Positions 14,002 through 19,544 of a stretch of DNA of 19,544 nt are shown here, piece after piece; the stretch's first letter is position 1, and every line of letters begins with the position of its first letter. The notes below the pieces were generated by a model. It made no database searches. It saw only the letters and a program-made list of their open reading frames with translations, and was not told where the DNA came from. The stretch lies in assembly GCA_050942615.1 (NCBI GenBank), contig JBMNNQ010000020.1:1-19544 (forward strand). The letters are read 5' to 3'. Source of the stretch: JAAZMI01 sp050942615. GTDB taxonomy: Bacteria > Bacillota > Dethiobacteria > DTU022 > UBA8154. The position numbers and the translations under genes are program-made.

Positions 14002-14738
14002 CCCTGCCCCCTCCTTCCCTTTAAATAAACACCGGCTACCTCCAGATCGATCGGAGTGGTTAATTTAAGGTTGGTGTAACTGCCCGGAACAACCTTCACC
14101 TTTACCCCCAGGCGTTCTACAAGTACAGCATCATCACTCCCCAAAAATTTTTCTCCCCCGGCCCGGCAATGCGCCTGCCAGAGGGTAGAATATTTAAAAC
14201 ACTGAGGAGTTTGAATGGCCATAAAATTTTCCCGGGGAGGTGTTTTGCGAACCATCAGCCTGTTGTCTATTTCTTTAATCGTATCCTGCAGGGCAACACC
14301 GGCCACAGCAGCTCCGCTGGCAAGTGCTTCCCGGTAAACATTCAAAATCAAAGACTGATCAATCAGCGGACGTGCCCCGTCGTGGATACAGACAATGGTT
14401 TCCCCGGATATATTTTTTTTATTAAGGCACTTTAAAGCATTAAATACAGAATGCTGGCGTTGCTGCCCTCCTTCAATCAGAAAAAGCTGTTTATTTTCAG
14501 GGAAGAAAGGTGCGCGGACTTGGGCATTAAAAATACTTTCCTCACCGGGGGCAACAACAATTAGCACAGGGGAAAATAGCTGCAAGCCAAGAAAGGCCTG
14601 CAGGGTATGGGCCAGAACCGGTTTTCCGGCCAGAGGGAAGTAAACCTTATTGGACTCCCCCCCGCCCATACGCCGCCCTTTCCCGGCCGCAGTAATGATT
14701 AAAACAGGCTTATTTTCCCCTTTGAGGTTCACCTTCAT
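13998..14738 (-). CDS. ispD: 2-C-methyl-D-erythritol 4-phosphate cytidylyltransferase
   Basis: A 246-residue nucleotidyltransferase from ATG 14738, with AGGGCAGGGGGA upstream; an in-frame TTG at 14777 would add 13 residues without a ribosome binding site. The N-terminal signature ITAAGKGRRMGGGESNKVYF is the CTP-binding loop of IspD, followed by HDGARPL and the C-terminal TTPIDLEVA block. It makes CDP-ME from MEP and CTP. It overlaps ispF by 4 bp. The gap to yacL upstream is about 140 bp, where no clear promoter was found. Confidence 0.94.
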   Translation of the reverse strand: MKVNLKGENKPVLIITAAGKGRRMGGGESNKVYFPLAGKPVLAHTLQAFLGLQLFSPVLIVVAPGEESIFNAQVRAPFFPENKQLFLIEGGQQRQHSVFNALKCLNKKNISGETIVCIHDGARPLIDQSLILNVYREALASGAAVAGVALQDTIKEIDNRLMVRKTPPRENFMAIQTPQCFKYSTLWQAHCRAGGEKFLGSDDAVLVERLGVKVKVVPGSYTNLKLTTPIDLEVAGVYLKGRRGQG

Positions 14739-14877
14739 TCCCCCTGCCCTTTGACAGGACACATGGTCGGTTTCCAATTATTTTTTCGGGACCGCGTGTT
14801 GATATACTTTTACCAAGGGTTCCTATAAATTTATTTGCAGCTAATTTGTAACCCAGGGAACTAAAAAAATTGGATTA

Positions 14878-15978
14878 CTATTTCAGGGAAACTTTTTCCT
14901 GAAAGTTTCCCTTTGGTTTGGCAAAAATCATGCGGCCCGCAGCAGTCTGCAGCACACTGGTCACCAACACATCCACTGTTTCCCCAATATAACGCCGGCC
15001 CCCTTCTACAACCACCATTGTCCCATCGTCAAGATAGGCAATACCCTGCCCGGCCTCTTTGCCGTCCTTGATAATCTGGGCGCTCATTTCTTCGCCGGGA
15101 AGAACCACCGGTTTTACAGCGTTGGCCAGTTCGTTAATATTGAGCACAGATACCCCCTGCAGTTCACAAACTTTGTTTAAATTAAAATCATTGGTGACAA
15201 TGATGCCCGCTATTTCCTGGGCCAGTTTGATAAGTTTACTGTCCACTTCTGCAGTATCTTCATAATCTTTATTGACAATATTGATGGCAATGGACATTTC
15301 CTTCTGCATCGTATTCAGGATATCCAGCCCACGGCGGCCGCGGTTTCTCTTAAGTAAATCAGGTGAGTCGGCAATGTGCTGCAATTCCTCCAGGACAAAA
15401 CCCGGAACAACAATTTCCCCTTCCATGAAACCTGTTTTACTGATATCCATAATTCGTCCGTCAATAATCACGCTTGTGTCCAGAATTTTTACCGGGGTTG
15501 CATTCTTTCTTTCCTGTTGACTGGAACGTTTTAGAAAATATGATGACAGGAAAATAAATTCATCTTTGCGGTTTAGAATAAAGGTTATCCCTAAATAACT
15601 GAGCACAAGTGTTACCGCTAAAGAGAGATAGGGCCCAATCCAGGGAATACGGGAAAGAGGAAAATTTAATAAAACACCGATCAACAAGGCTATAATCAGG
15701 CCGCAAGCTCCCAAAATTATGTCCTGGGTAGGAATGGTTTTCATTTTCCCGTCGGTCCAGGTGGCAAAATTGGCTATAGAAACTACCAGGAAAGGGGAAG
15801 TAAAATAACAGATAAGTCCAAACACGGCCCCTCCCAGCATGGGGATCCATAACCCTGTAGAAAAAGGCAGGGAAATTTCTGTAGCCACCAACAGCGAAGG
15901 AAAGACAACCTTGAAAAGTTCGAACCCCCCTATAAAGCCGATTATTGTCAAAAAAATTCGTACGATGTATTTGAGCAT
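14878..15978 (-). CDS. yacL: Membrane-anchored PIN/TRAM domain protein, YacL family
   Basis: A 366-residue protein with four predicted membrane helices (about 5-27, 44-68, 87-107, 114-136), then a PIN nuclease-fold domain (about 162-285) and a TRAM domain (about 300-355, GQGIAYLDDGTMVVVEGG). The PIN acidic residues Asp167 (ILDTSVIIDGR), Glu197/198, Asp246 and Asp264 (VTNDFNL) are kept, so metal-dependent RNase activity is possible. YacL has no well-established role by family; it stands next to ispD in many Firmicutes, as here. ATG at 15978 follows a perfect AGGAGGTGA site. Confidence 0.93.
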   Translation of the reverse strand: MLKYIVRIFLTIIGFIGGFELFKVVFPSLLVATEISLPFSTGLWIPMLGGAVFGLICYFTSPFLVVSIANFATWTDGKMKTIPTQDIILGACGLIIALLIGVLLNFPLSRIPWIGPYLSLAVTLVLSYLGITFILNRKDEFIFLSSYFLKRSSQQERKNATPVKILDTSVIIDGRIMDISKTGFMEGEIVVPGFVLEELQHIADSPDLLKRNRGRRGLDILNTMQKEMSIAINIVNKDYEDTAEVDSKLIKLAQEIAGIIVTNDFNLNKVCELQGVSVLNINELANAVKPVVLPGEEMSAQIIKDGKEAGQGIAYLDDGTMVVVEGGRRYIGETVDVLVTSVLQTAAGRMIFAKPKGNFQEKVSLK

Positions 15979-16025
15979 TTTATTTTCACCTCCTTTTTCT
16001 AACAGTTTTATTTTCTTATCATTTT

Positions 16026-16055
16026 ATTATAACGTATATTTTTACCCTACTTCAA
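16026..16055 (-). promoter_or_regulatory. Putative sigma-A promoter of yacL
   Basis: On the minus strand, TTGAAG (16050-16055) and a perfect TATAAT (16026-16031) are separated by 18 bp, about 50 bp before the yacL start and downstream of the carD terminator candidate. Confidence 0.6.
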
Positions 16056-16126
16056 GGATTATTATACCCAAAAACAGGAGGGAAAATGTTCATAAAATTA
16101 AATGCAATGAAAGTTCAACAACTAAA

Positions 16127-16150
16127 CAAAAAAGACATCATGGTGATGCC
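16127..16150 (-). terminator. Probable terminator after carD
   Basis: On the minus strand GGCATCA, loop CCA, TGATGTC (one G-T pair) is followed by a T run. It lies 39 bp past the carD stop. The stem is short, so read-through into yacL is likely. Confidence 0.5.
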
Positions 16151-16188
16151 TCTAAATTAAGACAATTTATAAACTTTCACCGCCGGGT

Positions 16189-16671
16189 TTATGCTTCATC
16201 AAAGAGTTTTTCCAAATCGGCCATCACTTCGTTCTGATCAAGTCCTTTGACCATCATCATTTCACTGATCAAAATCTGCTTGGCTGTTTCCAGCATTCTT
16301 TTCTCTCCGGTAGAAAGCCCTTTGACCCTATCCCGCAGTAAAAGGCTGCGTACTACCTCTGCAACCTTAAAAATACTGCCTGTTTTTATTTTTTCCATAT
16401 TAGCCCTGTAGCGGCGGTTCCAGTTGCTGTTCGTCAGCTCCCCTTCTTTACCCAGTATCTCATACACCTTATCAACAGATGACTTACCAATTACATCCCG
16501 TAACCCCACTTTTTGTACATTATCCAGGGGAATCATCACTTTCATATCCCCGGTAGGAATGTTCATCACATAGTATTTCTTTTTGTCGCCAAGGATTTCT
16601 TTTTCTTCGATGGCCTCAATGACACCCGCACCGTGCATTGGATAGACAACTTTGTCCCCTATATTAAACAT
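16189..16671 (-). CDS. carD: CarD/CdnL-family RNA polymerase-binding transcription regulator
   Basis: A 160-residue CarD-like protein. Residues 1-60 form the Tudor-like RNAP-interaction domain (FNIGDKVVYPMHGAGVIEAIEE, the family's opening signature). The rest is the helical DNA-binding domain with SNWNRRYR around Trp84, matching the tryptophan that wedges into the minor groove at the -10 region in mycobacterial CarD. It binds the RNAP beta subunit and tunes open-complex stability, especially at rRNA promoters; that is family knowledge. ATG at 16671 follows AGGGAGGATC at a rather long spacing. Two sigma-A promoters lie far upstream. Confidence 0.95.
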   Translation of the reverse strand: MFNIGDKVVYPMHGAGVIEAIEEKEILGDKKKYYVMNIPTGDMKVMIPLDNVQKVGLRDVIGKSSVDKVYEILGKEGELTNSNWNRRYRANMEKIKTGSIFKVAEVVRSLLLRDRVKGLSTGEKRMLETAKQILISEMMMVKGLDQNEVMADLEKLFDEA

Positions 16672-16902
16672 TTAAACAGATCCTCCCTATTAACAATCAC
16701 ATGGGCAAAAAACAAACCACGTTATCTGCCACCTTTTACCGGAATCGGTTCCATACAGCTGCTGCCTGTACCCTCAGTGTCGAAAAAATAAAAAAAATAA
16801 ACCGCTTAACCCACTTGATTTACCGGCAATTAAAGTCCTTTTCAAACCGGTAATAAAAACCACACCGGCAACCGTAAAAATAGAACCAGATCCATACACA
16901 CC

Positions 16903-16931
16903 ATCTTAACATATTTTTGCCGCTGTGTCAA
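16903..16931 (-). promoter_or_regulatory. Proximal sigma-A promoter of carD
   Basis: On the minus strand, TTGACA (16926-16931) and TAAGAT (16903-16908) with a 17-bp spacer. Confidence 0.6.
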
Positions 16932-16942
16932 AAGAAGAAGGT

Positions 16943-16971
16943 ATTTTATCATAAGAACAGGATTCTGTCAA
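16943..16971 (-). promoter_or_regulatory. Distal sigma-A promoter of carD
   Basis: On the minus strand, TTGACA (16966-16971) and TAAAAT (16943-16948) with a 17-bp spacer. With the proximal copy this makes a tandem pair 40 bp apart. Confidence 0.7.
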
Positions 16972-17050
16972 TATAATGGCAAATATTTACTTTTAGGGGG
17001 TAAAAGCGTTTTTTGGGGGCAAAGATTAAACTACAAATAAATCATAAAAG

Positions 17051-17080
17051 TTGACAGGTTTTTAAAAGAGCAAGTATAAT
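17051..17080 (+). promoter_or_regulatory. Strong sigma-A promoter of the small cysteine-rich gene
   Basis: Perfect TTGACA at 17051-17056 and perfect TATAAT at 17075-17080 with an 18-bp spacer, 35 bp before the ATG at 17115. Confidence 0.8.
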
Positions 17081-17114
17081 AGGATTACAGAAATAAAAGG
17101 GGTGACATAATATT

Positions 17115-17519
17115 ATGAAAACGAACAACAGCGCAGCTGTCTCCTTGTTTCAAAATAAAGTATCCGAACTTCTTCTTAAGCACCGCAGTATTTTGGATAG
17201 CATTTCCAAGCACACCGAATCTGCCATACGTGTAAACAGGGCTGTTACCAAGGCGGTAACCAACTGCGGCTGTATTTCTATTAATGCTTGCAAACAGCAA
17301 ATTCCCGCTGATACCTCTTTAGAAGAATGCCGGAAATATATGGATTCACACCTTAGCGGCGCTTTATGTGAGGATTGTCAGGAAATTATTGAAGAAGAAA
17401 TTGGCAAACAGCTTTTTTATTTAACTGCGCTGTGTCACCTTTTGGATTTTCAGCTGGAGGATATCCTGGAAAAAGAATATACACGGCTCAATACCTTGGG
17501 TTATTTTCACCTTTCCTAG
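17115..17519 (+). CDS. Conserved-looking cysteine-rich protein with a MazG-like C-terminal helix
   Basis: A 134-residue protein starting at ATG 17115 after AAGGGGTGA. It has seven cysteines: a Cys51-x-Cys53 pair, Cys59, Cys72, a Cys85-x-x-Cys88 pair and Cys107, which suggests a metal site. The C-terminal stretch (about 90-125, EEEIGKQLFYLTALCHLLD...LEDILEKE) resembles the EExxD-type helices of MazG/dUTPase-like NTP pyrophosphohydrolases, but the full set of catalytic acids is not visible. I recall similar proteins beside carD/radA in other Clostridia, named only as proteins of unknown function; the family could not be confirmed here. It has a strong promoter of its own, a terminator directly after, and runs against the surrounding operons. 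No membrane segment or signal peptide. Confidence 0.85.
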   Translation: MKTNNSAAVSLFQNKVSELLLKHRSILDSISKHTESAIRVNRAVTKAVTNCGCISINACKQQIPADTSLEECRKYMDSHLSGALCEDCQEIIEEEIGKQLFYLTALCHLLDFQLEDILEKEYTRLNTLGYFHLS

Positions 17520-17584
17520 TTTCCCGGGCCGTTAAAAAAGCGGGGAAGGCCGCAACAGCTCACCCTCCCCACCAGCAAAAAACC

Positions 17585-17631
17585 AATAAAGTGCCAAACG
17601 GGTAGTAAGCCGCCCGGCACTTTATTTTTTT
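17585..17631 (+). terminator. Bidirectional intrinsic terminator between the cysteine-rich gene and radA
   Basis: AATAAAGTGCC at 17585-17595 pairs with GGCACTTTATT at 17616-17626, and a T run follows on plus. On minus the stem is followed by TGGTTTTTT, so it can also end the radA transcript arriving from the other side. Confidence 0.85.
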
Positions 17632-17720
17632 AGCCCTAAATGAACCAACGCCTTGGCCACCCTTCCTGCTTCAGCCCTTTTTAAGATCAAAAAGCAAGGT
17701 TTAAGGTTTTTTGAAGATCA

Positions 17721-19109
17721 TTACTTGCCGTCAAAGGCAAACTGAAAGGCCTCCGCCAAAGTGGAAACACCAATAAGCTGCAGTTCCCTTTCGCCTTCTT
17801 TTAGCGTAGACGGAAGGTTTGCCGTCAGGTTCCCACGTGGCAAAATACAGGCGCAAAAACCCATTTTTGCCCCCTCTTTAAGCCGCTCTTCCACCCGGTT
17901 GACCGGACGTATTTCGCCGGTCAGGCCCACCTCCCCCATAAACATGGTCTGCTGCAAAATTGCCTGGTTTCTAAAACTGGAATTCAGGCTTACAGCCACC
18001 CCCAAATCCATGGCCGGCTCCCCAATTTTTACCCCGCCCACCACATTAATAATAATATCGCATTTATACAGCTGTAGACCGGCCTTTTTTTCCAACACGG
18101 CGATAATAACCGCTACCCGGTTATAATCCAGGCCTGTGGAGATCCGCCGGGGCGGGCCGTTAAAATATGTAGGCGTGACCAGACCCTGAATTTCCACCAG
18201 CAAGGGACGGGTCCCTTCCATCACAGGCACCACTACCGAGCCGGCCCCGCTTGTAGGGCGCTCGCTGAGAAAAAGGGCGGAAGGGTTTGGCACCTCCTGT
18301 AATCCCCGGGATTCCATGGTAAAGATACCGATTTCATTGGTGGCACCAAAGCGGTTTTTAATACCGCGCAACAGGCGAAAGTTTTGATAGCGTTCACCTT
18401 CGAAGTTAAGGACACAGTCCACCATATGCTCCAGCACACGGGGTCCGGCCAGGGCCCCTTCTTTGGTTACATGACCGATGATAAAAAAAATAATGCCCCT
18501 GTTTTTAGCAAGCTGGACCAGGGAGGCTGTTATTTCCCGCACCTGGATTACACTGCCGGGCACATTACCCAGTTCACTTTTCACCATGGTCTGTATGGAA
18601 TCAAGCACTACGATGCGGGGATTATGTTTGGCTATGCTGGCAGCAATCCGGCTGTATTCTGTTTCCGCCAGAACTAGCGCCGGCAGATGGGCCAAGCGCA
18701 ATCTGTCAGCACGCATCCTAATCTGGGCCAGCGATTCCTCCCCGGTTATATAAAGAACCTGGTGGCCCTGTGAAACCAGCCCCAAGGCCGCCTGCAACAG
18801 GAGCGTTGACTTACCAATACCCGGATCGCCCCCGACGAGGATGGTCGTGCCCGGAACCGCCCCTCCCCCCAAAACCCTGTCCAGTTCTCCGATGCCCGTG
18901 TAAAGACGTTCCTCGGCCAGGGGTGCAATTGCATTTAAGGGCTGGATATTTTCCGGTTCCCCCGGCCGGCCGGGTTGACCGGTGCTTGCAGGGAAAAAGG
19001 CCTCCTCTGCCATTGAATTCCAGCTCTGGCAACCCGGGCAGCGCCCCATCCATTTATAGGCTTCATAACCGCATTGCCGGCAGACATATTTCACCTTTTC
19101 TTTGTTCAT
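17721..19109 (-). CDS. radA: DNA repair protein RadA (Sms)
   Basis: A full-length RadA of 462 residues. The N-terminal zinc finger has Cys10, Cys13, Cys24 and Cys27. The RecA-like ATPase core has Walker A GDPGIGKST from residue 94, Walker B (IVVLDSIQ) near 166-173 and the RadA-specific KNRFG at 251-255. The C-terminal Lon-protease-like domain (about 290-460) lacks a proteolytic role in this family. It is a DnaB-type helicase for branch migration in recombination repair. ATG at 19109 is preceded only by a weak purine-rich AAAGGGAAAGAAG. It follows nfo by 14 bp. In many Firmicutes disA follows; here it does not. Confidence 0.97.
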   Translation of the reverse strand: MNKEKVKYVCRQCGYEAYKWMGRCPGCQSWNSMAEEAFFPASTGQPGRPGEPENIQPLNAIAPLAEERLYTGIGELDRVLGGGAVPGTTILVGGDPGIGKSTLLLQAALGLVSQGHQVLYITGEESLAQIRMRADRLRLAHLPALVLAETEYSRIAASIAKHNPRIVVLDSIQTMVKSELGNVPGSVIQVREITASLVQLAKNRGIIFFIIGHVTKEGALAGPRVLEHMVDCVLNFEGERYQNFRLLRGIKNRFGATNEIGIFTMESRGLQEVPNPSALFLSERPTSGAGSVVVPVMEGTRPLLVEIQGLVTPTYFNGPPRRISTGLDYNRVAVIIAVLEKKAGLQLYKCDIIINVVGGVKIGEPAMDLGVAVSLNSSFRNQAILQQTMFMGEVGLTGEIRPVNRVEERLKEGAKMGFCACILPRGNLTANLPSTLKEGERELQLIGVSTLAEAFQFAFDGK

Positions 19110-19123
19110 TTTCTTCTTTCCCT

Positions 19124-19543
19124 TTAGCTTGCCGGAGGTTCCCCGGCATAGGTGCGCAGGCGGTCCAGGTTAATCGCATCCCAGTCGGTCCCGCTTTCCG
19201 GTGTTTCCAGGATTACAGGCATCTCTTCCGGCCAGGAATAATGCAAAAAACTCTTCAACCCCGCCGCACCAATCAGACCTGCTCCTAAGTGGGCATGCCG
19301 GTCACGGCGGGAACCGCAAGGTGTAGCGCTGTCGTTGAAGTGGATGACCTTGATTTTTTCCCGGCCAAAATGCCTGTTGATTTCAGCCATGGTGTCTTCC
19401 AGGCCGGCCGGGCCGGAGAGGTCATAACCGAAGGCCCAGGCATGTGCAGTATCCAGGCAAACCCCCAGGGGAGCCCCCGGCCCCAGGGATTGCAAAATCT
19501 TGCCGATCGTAATAAAACTGCCCCCCAAAGAGGTCCCTGCACC
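19124..19543 (-). CDS. nfo: Deoxyribonuclease IV / AP endonuclease family 2 (Nfo), 5' end outside window
   Basis: The C-terminal 139 residues of a TIM-barrel AP endonuclease; the frame is open to the window edge. Typical Nfo blocks are in order: GTSLGGSF, CLDTAHAWAFGYDL (aspartate and histidine metal ligands), KVIHFNDS, GSRRDRHAHLGAG (Asp and His ligands) and a near-terminal VILETPESG with the last Glu ligand. Nfo cuts abasic sites in DNA as a trinuclear zinc enzyme. It forms a DNA-repair pair with radA, 14 bp downstream. In the first signature most family members have CH where this protein has AH after LDT, a minor change. Confidence 0.92.
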   Translation of the reverse strand, partial: GAGTSLGGSFITIGKILQSLGPGAPLGVCLDTAHAWAFGYDLSGPAGLEDTMAEINRHFGREKIKVIHFNDSATPCGSRRDRHAHLGAGLIGAAGLKSFLHYSWPEEMPVILETPESGTDWDAINLDRLRTYAGEPPAS

Positions 19544-19544
19544 G

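Larger units (their letters stand above)
16672..17114. other. Divergent regulatory region between carD and the small cysteine-rich gene
   Basis: 440 bp without a gene. It holds two tandem sigma-A promoters for carD on minus, one strong sigma-A promoter on plus, and a carD leader of about 230-270 nt. Inside the leader TTACCGG (reading minus) can pair with CCGGTAA across about 20 nt, and a T-rich stretch is read near 16780-16800. No known riboswitch could be identified. Confidence 0.5.

Noticed and set aside
18282..18300. TTGGCACCTCCTGTAA inside radA
   Set aside because: No GC at the -12 position; coding sequence on the other strand.

Overview
The window looks like a chromosomal segment of an anaerobic, endospore-forming member of the Clostridia, most like the Peptococcaceae/Desulfotomaculum group. 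This is inferred from the sporulation sigma factor gene sigH at the end of the radA-carD-yacL-ispD-ispF-cysS-rlmB housekeeping block, strong AGGAGG-type ribosome binding sites, many GTG starts, ThyX in this block, and a sigma-54 enhancer-binding regulator in a Firmicute. No mobile element, CRISPR array or rRNA was seen.

Layout. Positions 1-1311 (minus): a two-gene lipid/CoA module, an SDR oxidoreductase followed by a thiolase cut by the window edge. Positions 1912-3970: an M24 (Xaa-Pro peptidase-like) gene on plus, convergent with a metallo-beta-lactamase-fold hydrolase on minus. Positions 4166-9737 (plus): an accessory module with a formate/nitrite channel (FNT family) carrying an extra N-terminal four-cysteine domain, a small stand-alone paralogue of that domain, about 590 bp of hairpin-rich non-coding DNA, a soluble GAF-PAS histidine kinase, and an NtrC-family sigma-54 activator. 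Positions 9770-17720 (mostly minus): a terminator, tRNA-Gly(CCC) overlapping the 3' end of sigH, then (in reverse order of transcription) sigH, rlmB, thyX, cysS, ispF, ispD, a membrane PIN/TRAM protein and carD, with one divergent small cysteine-rich gene at 17115-17519. Positions 17721-19544 (minus): radA and the 3' part of nfo.

The most interesting part is 4166-9737. Upstream of the FNT gene is a full-consensus sigma-54 -24/-12 promoter. About 90-115 bp upstream of its -24 element lie two copies of an inverted repeat ACGTA-N2-TACGT, 22 bp apart (two helical turns), in the usual place for enhancer sites. A few genes downstream lies a histidine kinase/sigma-54 activator pair. The simplest reading is a self-contained circuit in which a cytosolic cysteine-containing sensor kinase phosphorylates the NtrC-type regulator, which switches on a channel with a fused cysteine domain plus a free copy of that domain. 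The ligand, the transported ion and the role of the cysteine domain cannot be read from the sequence.

The housekeeping block differs from the classical Bacillus order: no disA, gltX, cysE, mrnC or yacP lies here, and thyX sits between cysS and rlmB. cysS-thyX and ispD-ispF are tightly coupled (1-bp gap, 4-bp overlap). sigH and carD have recognisable sigma-A promoters of their own.
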